In this document: one piece after another, positions 15,399 to 23,714 of the stretch
Layout of the letters: the number at the start of each line of letters is the position of its first letter
Position numbering within the stretch: the first letter of the stretch is position 1
Assembly (NCBI GenBank): GCA_022827945.1
Contig: JAJEIT010000096.1
Location: 1-33,047, forward strand
Origin: Dehalococcoidia bacterium
Lineage (GTDB): Bacteria; Chloroflexota; Dehalococcoidia; Tepidiformales; Tepidiformaceae
Reading direction: 5' to 3'
Length of the DNA stretch: 33,047 bases
Notes under the pieces: generated by a model
Told to the model about the DNA's origin: nothing
The model's database searches: none
What the model saw: the letters and a program-made list of their open reading frames with translations, nothing else
Translations under genes and position numbers: made by a program

Positions 15399-16488
15399 TC
15401 TGGCGGCGGCGGACGAGTTCCCAGTCGATCTCGTAGCCGAGGCCGGGCTCTTCGGGGGCGTGGACGAGACCGTTCGCGTCGACCTCGATGTCGTTCACGA
15501 GGCCGTACTTCTGGGCGGCGTCGGGCAGCAGGACCTCGAAGTACTCGCAGTTGTTCACGGCCATGATGACGTGCAGGTTGGCGACGTTGTTGAGGGAGTT
15601 GCCACCGTGGTGGACCTCGCACTTCATGCGGAAGGCGTCGGCGAGGTTGGCGATCTTGTGGAGGGCGGTGATGCCGCCGGAGACGGCCACGTCGCCGCGC
15701 AGGATGTCGGTCGCCTGCTGCTGCACCCACTGCTGCATGCCGTAGAAGCTGGCGGGGGCGAACTCGGTGGCGAGGATGGGGATGTCGAGCTTCTGGCGCA
15801 GCTTCACGTAGCCGTAGACGTCCTCCTCCTCGAGCGGGTCCTCGTACCAGTAGTAGTCGAGGTCCTCGATGGCGCGGCCCACGCGGACGGCGTCCTCGTA
15901 GCTGTAGGCCCAGACGGAGTCGAGCATCAGCCGCATGTCGGGGCCGACCGCCTCGCGGGCGGCGCGGCAGATGTCGATATCGACGAGCGGGCGCGTGTCG
16001 GGGTGGATCTTGTAGGCGGTCCAGCCGCGGTCCCGGAACGACTTCGCCTCCTCGGCGTAGGCCTCGGGGGAGGGGAGGGCGGCCGAGCTGGCGTAGGCGG
16101 GCACGGAGCTGCGGCAGGACCCGAGCAGGCGATGCACGGGCAGTCCCGCGATCTTCCCAGCGAGGTCCCAGAGGGCGACGTCGACGGCGCCGATGGCGCG
16201 GAAGGAGACCCCGCGCCGGCGCTTCCACATGGCGTGCCAGAAGCGCCCGATGTCGAGCGGGTTCTCGCCCATCACGACGGGCTTCAGGAGGGTCAGGAGC
16301 GCTTCCGCGTCCATGGTCGCGTCGCGGCTGGCGGAGCCGAGGAAGGAGTGCCCTTCCGCCCCTTCGTCGGTGCGGATGGTGAGCACGCCCATCTGGCGTT
16401 CACCACCGTAGGCGATGGAGGAGCCGGGATAGGCGCCGTGGGGTACGTCCCAGCCGAACGTGGTCAGGAATACATCGTCAATCCGCAT
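15382..16488 (-). CDS. Mandelate racemase / muconate lactonizing enzyme family protein
   Basis: An enolase-superfamily enzyme of 368 residues that abstracts a proton next to a carboxylate; probably a sugar-acid dehydratase or racemase. Residues visible are Lys160 of the base motif (AYKIHP, with His162 where mandelate racemase has a second Lys), metal ligands Asp190 (LMLDSVW), Glu216 (WYEDPLEEED) and Glu242 (LATEFAP), and a His-His pair at 293-294 in EVHHGGNSLNN that would supply the second base. ATG 16488 is chosen because it follows GAGGGAG at good spacing; a longer frame adds 38 non-family residues. The substrate cannot be deduced, as no sugar transport or kinase genes are near. Confidence 0.88.
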   Translation of the reverse strand: MRIDDVFLTTFGWDVPHGAYPGSSIAYGGERQMGVLTIRTDEGAEGHSFLGSASRDATMDAEALLTLLKPVVMGENPLDIGRFWHAMWKRRRGVSFRAIGAVDVALWDLAGKIAGLPVHRLLGSCRSSVPAYASSAALPSPEAYAEEAKSFRDRGWTAYKIHPDTRPLVDIDICRAAREAVGPDMRLMLDSVWAYSYEDAVRVGRAIEDLDYYWYEDPLEEEDVYGYVKLRQKLDIPILATEFAPASFYGMQQWVQQQATDILRGDVAVSGGITALHKIANLADAFRMKCEVHHGGNSLNNVANLHVIMAVNNCEYFEVLLPDAAQKYGLVNDIEVDANGLVHAPEEPGLGYEIDWELVRRRQISELR

Positions 16489-16515
16489 GGTCGCTCCCTC
16501 TCTGGGGATGACCGC

Positions 16516-16521
16516 ATCGTA
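16516..16521 (-). promoter_or_regulatory. Putative -10 box (TACGAT) of the enolase-superfamily gene
   Basis: TACGAT on the minus strand lies 27 bases before the ATG, with a GAGGGAG ribosome site in between. It is a conventional leadered arrangement in a 112-base divergent spacer. Confidence 0.35.
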
Positions 16522-16600
16522 CGCCGACGCCCGGTCAGGCAACGCGAGCCCCTTGCGCCCGTGCGTAGGCTTGATGCAAGGCAGCAAAGGGGGCACTCGC

Positions 16601-17032
16601 ATGGGCGCAATGCAGGCATTCCGGAAACTGGTGGCGATCTACCTGGGGGTCGTCGGGGTGGGCACGGCCGCGCAGTTCGTGCTCCAGGGCTTCTACGACT
16701 CGGTCGACGCGGCGGCCGACGGTTGGAGGATCATCTCCTGGCTCATGGCCGTCGCGCTGGTCCTGATGCTGGCGACCGTCATCCACGAGAACCGGGCGGC
16801 GGGCCACGAACTCGGAGCGCCCGTGACGCGGTCGTGGCTCACGGCCAAGGCTGCTCTCTACGGCACGGTCTTCTTCGCGCTCCTCTTCTTCTGGAACTGG
16901 TTCGCGTGGGAGTGGGGGCGTGGCGACGCGATGGACGATCTCCAGTACTGGCGGCTCATCGACGCGGGCGTTGCAGTGCTTGCCATCTCGACAGCGCTGC
17001 GCGCGTGGCGCGCGGGTCCCGCCGAGAGCTAG
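16601..17032 (+). CDS. Four-helix membrane protein, unknown function
   Basis: A 143-residue integral membrane protein I cannot assign. Hydrophobic segments lie at about 8-30 (LVAIYLGVVGVGTAAQFVLQ), 43-62 (ISWLMAVALVLMLATVI), 85-107 (AALYGTVFFALLFFWNWFAW) and 120-137 (DAGVAVLAISTALRAW). An aromatic-rich loop (FFWNWFAWEWGRGD) follows the third helix. ATG 16601 has AAAGGGG upstream; the open frame continues to 16460 but lacks membrane character there. TAGGCT at 16566-16571 is a possible -10. It is monocistronic: the neighbours on both sides are on the other strand. Confidence 0.7.
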   Translation: MGAMQAFRKLVAIYLGVVGVGTAAQFVLQGFYDSVDAAADGWRIISWLMAVALVLMLATVIHENRAAGHELGAPVTRSWLTAKAALYGTVFFALLFFWNWFAWEWGRGDAMDDLQYWRLIDAGVAVLAISTALRAWRAGPAES

Positions 17033-17047
17033 CCGCCCGTCCCGCGC

Positions 17048-17686
17048 TCAGTAGGGGGTGCGGAGGGCGTCGGGGAGGTGGTCGAGGTTGGGGGCGTGCT
17101 GGATGGCGGCGTAACGCGGCGGGCCGTTCGCATGGCGGCCCTCGGGCCAGACGAGGAGCTCGACGATGGCCCCGTTCGGCAGGTCGAACTCGTGGTACCA
17201 GGGGCTGTCGCTCGCGAGCCCCATGGCCCAACGCAGGATGGCGTCGCCGGTGCCTGAGTGCGACACGATGGCGATTCCCTCGCCGGCGTGGGGCGGGACG
17301 ATGTCCTCACAGGCGGCGGCGACGCGCTCGGCGAAGGCGCCGATCGTCTCGCCACCGGGGGCGCCGGTGTGCTCCGGCCGCCAGGCCCAGTCGTACTCGT
17401 GGTTCTCGCCGTCCGGATCCCAGTTCGCGATCTCGAACTCGCTCAGGCGTTCATCGACCTGCACGTCGAGGCCCGTCGCGCGGGCGAGCGGCTTGGCCGT
17501 CTCACGCGCACGGCGCATCGGGCTCGCGTAGATGGCCGCGAGGCCCACGTGCGCAAGGGCGACGGCGGCCGCCACGGCCTGTCGACGTCCGAGCGGGGAC
17601 AGCGGGGTGTCGTGCCCGTACGAGCCGTCGTCGGCCCGCGCCTGGGCGTGCCGGACAAGGTAGAGGCGGACGGGGTCGGGAGTCAG
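17048..17686 (-). CDS. Histidine phosphatase family protein, probable CTG start
   Basis: A phosphoglycerate-mutase-like phosphatase of about 212 residues. The catalytic phospho-acceptor is in RLYLVRHAQA (Arg12-His13), followed by TPLSPLGRRQA, the Arg of IYASPMRRARETA, the Glu/Asp region LSEFEIANWDPDG and the second His in AIVSHSGTGDAILR. The first ATG/GTG/TTG in this frame is GTG 17575, downstream of the catalytic motif, so it cannot be the true start. No such codon occurs in frame for over 100 bases upstream of the motif either. CTG 17686 is the best candidate: it lies 5 bases after the acyl-CoA dehydrogenase stop, with GGGGGTAGGA just before it. The substrate is unknown. Confidence 0.8.
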   Translation of the reverse strand: MTPDPVRLYLVRHAQARADDGSYGHDTPLSPLGRRQAVAAAVALAHVGLAAIYASPMRRARETAKPLARATGLDVQVDERLSEFEIANWDPDGENHEYDWAWRPEHTGAPGGETIGAFAERVAAACEDIVPPHAGEGIAIVSHSGTGDAILRWAMGLASDSPWYHEFDLPNGAIVELLVWPEGRHANGPPRYAAIQHAPNLDHLPDALRTPY

Positions 17687-17691
17687 TAGTC

Positions 17692-18867
17692 CTACCCCCG
17701 TGGCAGGCCGAGGCCGCGGGTGGCCATGATGTTGCGCTGGATCTCGCTCGTGCCCGCCTCGACCGTGTTCGCGGCGGAGCGCAGGAACACCTGGGCCTGG
17801 TCGAACCAGACGCGCGAGGACTCGCCGCGCAGCATTCCGGACATGCCGAGGATGTGCATGCCGGTGAGCTGCAGGCGCTGGTTCAGCTCGCTGCCGAAGA
17901 GCTTGCTGGCGCTCGCTTCGTGGTTCGGGACGAGACCCTGCGCCTGCATCGTGGCGACGCGGTAGGCGAGGAACGTGCCGACGTTCACCTCGATGGCGCG
18001 CTCGGCGAGCTCGGTGCGGATGGTCTTGCGGTGCCGCCAGAGTTCCGGGCGCTCCTCGACCAGCCTCGTGAAGCGCTCGATCGTGCGACGGCCGCCGGCG
18101 TAGGCGCCGATGCCGCTGCGCTCGAAGTCGAGGGCCACGGCGAGGTGGTACCAGCCCCGGTTCTCCTCCCCGACGCGCTGCTCGACAGGCACGCGCACGT
18201 CCTCGAAGAAGACCTCGTTGAAGCTGTGCTGATCGCCGAGGTTGATGAGCGGCTGCACGGTGATCCCGGGCGACTTCATGTCGAGCATGAGGAGCGAGAT
18301 GCCCTTGTGCTTGGGGGCATCGGCGTCGGTGCGGGCGGCCAGCCAGCCCCAGTCGGCGAGATGGCCGCCGGAGGTCCAGATCTTCTGCCCGTTGATCACG
18401 TAGTCGTCGCCGTCACGGACGGCGCTGGTCTGCAGGGAGGCGAGGTCGCTGCCGGCGCCGGGCTCGCTGTAGAGCGTGCACCACCACTGGTCGGCGCTGG
18501 TGATCGGCGGGATGTACTTCTGCTTCTGCTCCTCGGTGCCGTAGAGCATGAGCGAGGGGCCAACCCAGGCGATGCCCATGTTTCCGACGGGCGCCCCGGC
18601 GTAGGACATCTCCTCGTTGTAGACGAGCTGGCGCATGTGCGGCGCGCCGCCGCCCCCGTACTCCTTCGGCCAGGCCATCGCGAGCCAGCCGCGCTCGGCG
18701 AGCTTCTTCTGGAAGCCCATCGTGTAGTCGTACTCTTCCTGGTTCGTCTCGAAGCCGCCGCGCCGGGCGCGCTCGAGGCGCTCCTCCTCGGGAGGCAGCT
18801 CTTCGGCGATGAACTGGCGCACCTCGGCGCGGAAGGATTCGACGTCGCTTTCGTGGGTGAAGCGCAT
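17692..18867 (-). CDS. Acyl-CoA dehydrogenase, copy A
   Basis: An FAD-dependent acyl-CoA dehydrogenase of 391 residues, alpha/beta-oxidation type fold. Visible are LYSEPGAGSDLASLQTSA (about 133-150, the FAD-contact segment), INGQKIWTSGGHLADW (about 158), FNEVFFEDVRVP (about 216) and the C-terminal EAGTSEIQRNIMATRGLGLPRG. The residue before the GT of GTSEIQ is Gly/Ala rather than the Glu base of medium-chain enzymes, as in many members of this subgroup, so the base must lie elsewhere. By my count about 340 of 391 residues match copy B at 19390-20565. The ATG is 32 bases after a TAGACT box shared with copy B. Confidence 0.92.
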   Translation of the reverse strand: MRFTHESDVESFRAEVRQFIAEELPPEEERLERARRGGFETNQEEYDYTMGFQKKLAERGWLAMAWPKEYGGGGAPHMRQLVYNEEMSYAGAPVGNMGIAWVGPSLMLYGTEEQKQKYIPPITSADQWWCTLYSEPGAGSDLASLQTSAVRDGDDYVINGQKIWTSGGHLADWGWLAARTDADAPKHKGISLLMLDMKSPGITVQPLINLGDQHSFNEVFFEDVRVPVEQRVGEENRGWYHLAVALDFERSGIGAYAGGRRTIERFTRLVEERPELWRHRKTIRTELAERAIEVNVGTFLAYRVATMQAQGLVPNHEASASKLFGSELNQRLQLTGMHILGMSGMLRGESSRVWFDQAQVFLRSAANTVEAGTSEIQRNIMATRGLGLPRG

Positions 18868-18894
18868 GGGACGGCTCCGGAAGGAAGTCCCGCG

Positions 18895-18900
18895 AGTCTA
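18895..18900 (-). promoter_or_regulatory. Putative -10 box (TAGACT) of acyl-CoA dehydrogenase copy A
   Basis: TAGACT lies within the minus-strand block CTAGACTCGC, which also precedes copy B. It sits 27 bases before the ATG. Its conservation between the copies suggests that the promoter was duplicated with the gene. Confidence 0.45.
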
Positions 18901-18926
18901 GCAGAGGGTGCCCTAGCGGCCCGTGG

Positions 18927-19169
18927 TCAACGCGAAGAGCGGCGCTGGCGGACGGCCAGATACTCCTCGCGGGTCAGATTGATGTCGTTCAGGATGTCCC
19001 GGATGAGGGCTGGGCCGATGGGCCTTCCCTGATGGTCCGGGACGGTGGTGGTCCTGCCGTCCTCGTGTCCATAGAAGACGTGGCTCCCCTTACGACGACG
19101 CGCCTCAAAGCCCAACCGGCGAAGGATGCGATCAAGTTCGCGGAAGGTGGCAGGAGGTATCCGACTCAC
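18927..19169 (-). CDS. hicA: HicA-type mRNA interferase toxin
   Basis: An 80-residue protein of the HicA (YcfA) fold, a small double-stranded-RNA-binding-like domain that cleaves mRNA. The motif line is complete: REL-x-RILRRLGFEARRRKGSH with the catalytic-type His of GSHVFYG, then TTTVPDHQGRPIGPALIRDIL and a C-terminal helix (LTREEYLAV). The ATG overlaps the hicB stop by four bases (ATGA). The pair lies between two acyl-CoA dehydrogenase copies. Activity is inferred from the intact family residues. Confidence 0.85.
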   Translation of the reverse strand: MSRIPPATFRELDRILRRLGFEARRRKGSHVFYGHEDGRTTTVPDHQGRPIGPALIRDILNDINLTREEYLAVRQRRSSR

Positions 19170-19384
19170 ACCGCGATATCTAGCTGCTGGAGACCCACGA
19201 AGCGGGGGGCGTCACTTGAAGAGAGCTCGCCCTCCTCGGCCAGCAACTCAAGCACCTCGCGGAGGTTGTCCTGAAGCTCATCCAGGGTGGCAGCCTGTGT
19301 GTGGGCGCCACGAATACCGGGCACACTGGCAACGAAGAGCTGCACCTCCTCGTCCCACTCGATATACGCCGTGAATGTCGTCAT
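19166..19384 (-). CDS. hicB: HicB-type antitoxin, short form
   Basis: A 72-residue protein with the HicB N-terminal fold: TAYIEWDEEVQLFVASVPGIRGAHTQAATLDELQDNLREVLELLAEE. The usual C-terminal ribbon-helix-helix or helix-turn-helix domain is missing; the frame ends after LQQLDIAV. Without it the protein can neutralise HicA but probably cannot repress its own promoter. The ATG lies 5 bases after the copy B acyl-CoA dehydrogenase stop, and the GAGGGGG serving as ribosome site is inside the last codons of that gene, so the antitoxin is probably translated from the same message. Confidence 0.82.
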   Translation of the reverse strand: MTTFTAYIEWDEEVQLFVASVPGIRGAHTQAATLDELQDNLREVLELLAEEGELSSSDAPRFVGLQQLDIAV

Positions 19385-19389
19385 CTCAT

Positions 19390-20565
<1,176 letters not shown>

Positions 20566-20593
20566 GGCGGGGCTCCAGGCAGGAAGTGCGGCG

Positions 20594-20599
20594 AGTCTA
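20594..20599 (-). promoter_or_regulatory. Putative -10 box (TAGACT) of acyl-CoA dehydrogenase copy B
   Basis: The same CTAGACTCGC block as before copy A, here 28 bases upstream of the ATG. It may allow transcription of copy B and hicBA independently of the SDR gene upstream. Confidence 0.45.
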
Positions 20600-20629
20600 G
20601 CAGGGGACGGACGGGCGGGCCTGCCGCGG

Positions 20630-21391
20630 CTAGCCGGCGGTCGTCTTGGGCCGGACGGCGCCCTGCTCGCGCAGGTCGGCGATGGTGACGACCTGGCCGG
20701 TGTAGTCGAGCGGCTGTTTCGCCATCCAGAGGACGGCGTCGGACATGATGACGGGGTCCTCGAAGTCGGAGCGGTCGACGTCGCCGAGGGTGAAGGCGTA
20801 GCCCTCGGTCCAGACGCCAAGCTCGAGGCGGATGCAGTTCACCGCCACGGAATCCTCGAGCTCGATCGCGAAGCCCTCGGTCATCGCCTCGAGGGCGCGC
20901 TTCGTGGTCGTGTAGCTGATGCGGCGGAAGCCGGGGTTCACGGACGCGCCGGACGAGATGTTGATGACGCGGCCCTCGCCCGCCTCGCGCATGCGCGGGC
21001 AGAAGTAGTAGATGAGGTAGAAGGGGCCGTGGATGTTGATGTCGGTGGCCAGCCGCCAGCGCTTCGTCGAATTCTCGAGGGTGGCGCCGGGGACGCCGAC
21101 GGCGGCGTTGTTGATGAGCAGGTCGCAGCGGCCGAAGCGCTCGTAGACCGTGTCGGCGAGGGCGGCGACCGCTTCCTCGTCGCGCACGTCGAGGGGGGCG
21201 ACGAGGACGTCGGCGCCCTGCTCGCGGGCGAGCTCGGCGGTCTCGTCGATGGTGCCGGGGAGCCTGGCGGGGGAGTCGGCCGTCGAGCGCGCGCAGACGA
21301 CGAGGTCGTAGCCATCGGCGGCGAGGTCGATGGCGAGCTGCTTGCCGATGCCACGGCTGGCGCCGGTGATGAGCGCAACGGGTTTCGACAC
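20630..21391 (-). CDS. Short-chain dehydrogenase/reductase (SDR)
   Basis: A 253-residue NAD(P)-dependent oxidoreductase with a Rossmann fold. The nucleotide loop is TGASRGIG (about 9-16), followed by LLINNAAVG (about 92), the catalytic Ser region INISSGASVN and YTTTK (Tyr and Lys of YxxxK). Start GTG 21391 is preferred: GGAGG lies just upstream and the Rossmann strand begins at once. A longer frame to 21487 would add non-family residues. The gene leads the block SDR, acyl-CoA dehydrogenase B, hicBA, acyl-CoA dehydrogenase A, phosphatase. Two operator-like dyads lie upstream. A 3-hydroxyacyl-CoA or related alcohol substrate is plausible but unproven. Confidence 0.88.
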   Translation of the reverse strand: MSKPVALITGASRGIGKQLAIDLAADGYDLVVCARSTADSPARLPGTIDETAELAREQGADVLVAPLDVRDEEAVAALADTVYERFGRCDLLINNAAVGVPGATLENSTKRWRLATDINIHGPFYLIYYFCPRMREAGEGRVINISSGASVNPGFRRISYTTTKRALEAMTEGFAIELEDSVAVNCIRLELGVWTEGYAFTLGDVDRSDFEDPVIMSDAVLWMAKQPLDYTGQVVTIADLREQGAVRPKTTAG

Positions 21392-21463
21392 GGGTGCCTC
21401 CAGACCGCCGGCGGGCGGCCCCGCGATCTTGGCGCAGGGGCGGGTGGAGGGGAAGGCGGGACG

Positions 21464-21479
21464 CTGCGTATGCACGCAG
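21464..21479. repeat. Small perfect inverted repeat in the SDR leader region
   Basis: CTGCGT (21464-21469) and ACGCAG (21474-21479) are complementary around an ATGC loop. It lies between the dyads and the SDR start. It could be a short RNA hairpin or a minor binding site; nothing else supports a role. Confidence 0.4.
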
Positions 21480-21508
21480 AGTTGCATATGGGCGGCGGCC
21501 AGCCTCCA

Positions 21509-21529
21509 TATTCAAGTGTCGCTTTAGTA
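21509..21529. promoter_or_regulatory. Operator-like dyad 1 (downstream copy relative to SDR)
   Basis: A 21-bp dyad of the form TACT-N-AAGTG followed, after one base, by its inverse. This copy matches all paired positions except two (TATT for TACT and CGCTT for CACTT). It lies exactly 42 bp from dyad 2. The size and symmetry suit a TetR-family repressor. Confidence 0.65.
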
Positions 21530-21550
21530 AAGGGACGGTGGAAGCAGCCA

Positions 21551-21571
21551 TACTAAAGTGACACTTCAGTA
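21551..21571. promoter_or_regulatory. Operator-like dyad 2 (complete half-sites)
   Basis: Both half-sites match TACT-N-AAGTG exactly, giving a near-perfect 21-bp palindrome with one central base. On the minus strand it overlaps CATACT, a possible -10 that follows TTGAAC after 19 bases. A bound repressor would block transcription toward the SDR gene. No TetR gene lies within the window. Confidence 0.7.
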
Positions 21572-21630
21572 TGGAAGGTAGTGCGCTTCCACGTTCAACC
21601 GAAGAACAGTAGCTGCCTGCCACCGCCTTC

Positions 21631-22560
21631 TCACGCGACGCGGCCGAAGGCGGCGAGCTGGCGCAGGCGCTTGACCGTGAGGACGCCCTTCCAGGCGACC
21701 TCGGCCTGCTCCCAGGCCTCGGGGAACGTGCCCATCCAGTTCCAGTTGGGCGCCCAGGCGCCGTCCTCGCCCTGCGTCTCGATGAGGTGGTCAAGGTGGC
21801 GATCGACGTGCTCGCGGAAGGGGGCGTAGAGGGGCGAGTCGGGAGCATCGACAAGGTCGAGGGGCTGGAGGCCGTAGCCGCCCCACTCGGCGGGGTCGGT
21901 GGCCAGCGTGGCCTCGACCCACTCCGGGAGGCGGGCCAGCACGGCCTCGCGGGCGGCGTCGGGGACGGCGGGGGTGGTGGCGAAGCGGATGTAGCACTCC
22001 AGCGCGTCCTTCTGGACGGCGGCGGGGTCGACTTCGCCGGCGCGATCGACGACGACCTCCGTGATTTCGTCGAGGAACCCGTCATCGACGTGCCGGTCGA
22101 ATGCGTGCAGGGCGGCGGCGACTGAGGGGCGGGGGTTGTCGGCGAAGTAGCCCCAGCTCTCGTCGAACTCGTCGGTCCGGTGCCACCAGGGGGCGTGGGG
22201 GGCGCTGTTGTCGTGGCGTGGAACGAGGAGCCACGAGCGCCAGTCGGGCACGTAGGACGCGAGCAGGTAATCGACGGCGCGGGCGGGCAGAAGGTCGAGG
22301 GCGTGGGCGCCAAGCTCCTCGAGTATCTCGAGGGCGCGCAAGGTGCAGAGCACCGAGGAGGCCTCGTCCTGGAAGTCGGGCTCCATCCCCGCGAAGCCGC
22401 CGTCCTCGTTCTGGAGGGCGACCAGCTCGTCGAGGACCGTGTCGGGGTCACCGTCGAGGAAGTGGTGGTAGAAGACGGCCTTGTCGAGGGGAAGGGCGTG
22501 CGTCAGCACGAAGTCGACGGCGCGTTCGCGGTTCTCAAGAGCCAGTTGCTGGACAGGCAT
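21631..22560 (-). CDS. Alpha/alpha-toroid protein (prenyltransferase / squalene cyclase-like repeats)
   Basis: A 309-residue soluble, mostly helical protein. It carries the QxxDGGF-type repeat turns of the terpenoid cyclase/prenyltransferase toroid: LVALQNEDGGFAGMEPDF (about 48-65) and LIETQGEDGAWAPNWNWMG (about 264-282), with helices between. There is no DxDD or DxxDD-type catalytic motif that I can see, so a cyclase activity is not supported. The ATG at 22560 lies inside the dyad TTAGAA-N6-TTCTAA. The stop of the upstream SDR gene also falls in this dyad, so the two genes are 13 bases apart. Function unknown. Confidence 0.65.
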   Translation of the reverse strand: MPVQQLALENRERAVDFVLTHALPLDKAVFYHHFLDGDPDTVLDELVALQNEDGGFAGMEPDFQDEASSVLCTLRALEILEELGAHALDLLPARAVDYLLASYVPDWRSWLLVPRHDNSAPHAPWWHRTDEFDESWGYFADNPRPSVAAALHAFDRHVDDGFLDEITEVVVDRAGEVDPAAVQKDALECYIRFATTPAVPDAAREAVLARLPEWVEATLATDPAEWGGYGLQPLDLVDAPDSPLYAPFREHVDRHLDHLIETQGEDGAWAPNWNWMGTFPEAWEQAEVAWKGVLTVKRLRQLAAFGRVA

Positions 22561-22577
22561 TAGAACAAAGATTCTAA
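22560..22577. promoter_or_regulatory. TTAGAA-N6-TTCTAA dyad over the start codon of the toroid-protein gene
   Basis: A perfect 6-bp inverted repeat with a 6-base spacer, AT-rich in a GC-rich setting. On the minus strand it includes TAGAAT (22571-22576), a possible -10 box ending 10 bases before the ATG. It also contains the stop codon of the upstream SDR gene. It may be an operator or just a promoter core. Confidence 0.5.
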
Positions 22578-23314
22578 CGGAGGGAGCGGCCGCCGTCGAT
22601 GGTGATGACGGCGCCCGTCACGTAGCTGCTGGCGTCGCTGGCGAGGTAGACGGCAGCGGCGGCGACGTCCTCGGGAGTGGCGAAGCGGCCGAGGGGCACG
22701 TCGCCCTTGAGGCGGGGTCCGTGGCGGCTCTCGAAGAGGGCGTTCGTGAGATCGCTCTCGGTCCAGCCGGGGGCGAGGGCGTTGGCGCGGATCCCCCGGT
22801 CGGCCCACTCGAGCGCGAACACCTTCGCCATATGGATGAGGCCCGCCTTCGTGACGCCGTAGGCGCCCTGGCGCTCGTCGGGGTGGATGCCGAGCATGGA
22901 GCTGACGTTGATGATGCTGCCGGGCCGCTCCGCCTCGAAGAGGCGGTTCGCCACCTCGACACCACAGCACCAGGCGCCGCGCAGGTTCACCCCCATGAGC
23001 TGGTCCAGTTCCTCGGCGGTGGTGTGCTCGACGCGCTTGTAGAAGGGGCTGATGCCGGCGTTGTTCACGAGCACGTCGACGAGCCCGAGGCGGCTCGCCT
23101 CCGCGACGAGGGTGCGGACGGCCTCGGGGTCGGAGACGTCGCAGGGGATGGCGATGGCGTTCGGCCCAAGGCGTTTCGCCGCCTCGTCGAGGGCTTCCTT
23201 GCCGCGCGCGCTGATGACGACGCGGGCGCCCTCGGCGACGAACGCCTCGGCGATGGCGTAGCCGATCCCGCGCGAACCACCCGTGACGATCGCGGTCTTG
23301 CCTTCGAGCTGCAT
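22574..23314 (-). CDS. SDR-family oxidoreductase (FabG-like)
   Basis: A 246-residue classical short-chain dehydrogenase. Motifs are TGGSRGIG (about 11-18), the NADP-type Arg in ISARGK, DVLVNNAGIS (about 79-88), catalytic Ser in INVSSMLGIH, YGVTK (YxxxK, about 148) and APGWTESDLTNA, ending in the standard SYVTGAVITIDGGRS. The ATG at 23314 has GGGAGG at good spacing; a longer frame to 23566 runs across the divergent gene and is rejected. It shares a 61-base spacer with the mmcQ-type gene and is followed closely by the toroid-protein gene. It is not a close paralog of the SDR at 20630. Confidence 0.9.
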   Translation of the reverse strand: MQLEGKTAIVTGGSRGIGYAIAEAFVAEGARVVISARGKEALDEAAKRLGPNAIAIPCDVSDPEAVRTLVAEASRLGLVDVLVNNAGISPFYKRVEHTTAEELDQLMGVNLRGAWCCGVEVANRLFEAERPGSIINVSSMLGIHPDERQGAYGVTKAGLIHMAKVFALEWADRGIRANALAPGWTESDLTNALFESRHGPRLKGDVPLGRFATPEDVAAAAVYLASDASSYVTGAVITIDGGRSLR

Positions 23315-23362
23315 CCCCCGGGACCTCCCTCTGCCTGCCGCCGGGGGAGTGTACCGAGCAGG

Positions 23363-23368
23363 TACGAT
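23363..23368 (+). promoter_or_regulatory. Putative -10 box (TACGAT) of the MmcQ/YjbR gene, leaderless
   Basis: TACGAT ends 7 bases before GTG 23376, and there is no ribosome site in between. This supports GTG 23376 as the start and a leaderless message. Confidence 0.5.
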
Positions 23369-23375
23369 TCGCGCC

Positions 23376-23714
23376 GTGGCCACACCCGACGACGTGCGCG
23401 ATCTCGCCCTCGCCCTGCCGGAGACGACGGAGAAGCCGTCGTACGGCACGCCCGGCTTCCGCGTGAAGGACCGGCTCTTCGCGCGCCTGCACCAGGACGG
23501 CGAATCGCTCGTGCTGCGGGTCGACATGGACGAGCGCGAGGCGCTCGCGCAGGCGGAGCCGGACAAGTTCTTCTGGACCCCGCACTACGACCGCCACCCG
23601 TGGATCCAGGTGCGGCTGGCTGCGGTCGATCGGGATGAGCTGTCGGAGCTGCTGCGTGACTCGTGGCGGCTGCGGGCGCCGGCGGCGGTGCTGCGGCGGG
23701 CTGGCGGGGGCTAG
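23376..23714 (+). CDS. MmcQ/YjbR family DNA-binding-like protein
   Basis: A 112-residue protein of the MmcQ/YjbR (DUF419) family, which has a CyaY-like fold of unclear role. Typical parts are VRDLALALPETTEKPSYGTPGFRVKDRLFARL (helix then strands), the ESLVLRVDMDEREAL strand-helix, and WIQVRLAAVDRDELSELLRDSWRLRAP at the C-terminus. GTG 23376 is used because the family begins at this point and a TACGAT box lies 7 bases upstream; the frame itself opens earlier. Its stop shares CTAG with the convergent higA-like gene. Confidence 0.8.
   Translation: MATPDDVRDLALALPETTEKPSYGTPGFRVKDRLFARLHQDGESLVLRVDMDEREALAQAEPDKFFWTPHYDRHPWIQVRLAAVDRDELSELLRDSWRLRAPAAVLRRAGGG

Noticed and set aside
17048-17575. 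Truncated histidine phosphatase pseudogene
   Set aside because: The catalytic N-terminus is present in the same frame upstream of 17575; only a standard start codon is missing.
15460-19032. A 1190-codon open frame on the plus strand
   Set aside because: It runs across the complements of four clear genes and its translation is low-complexity Val/Gly/Arg-rich; it is a GC-skew shadow.
21631-22560. Functional squalene cyclase
   Set aside because: Only the toroid repeat turns are seen; length is half of a cyclase and no acidic catalytic motif is visible.
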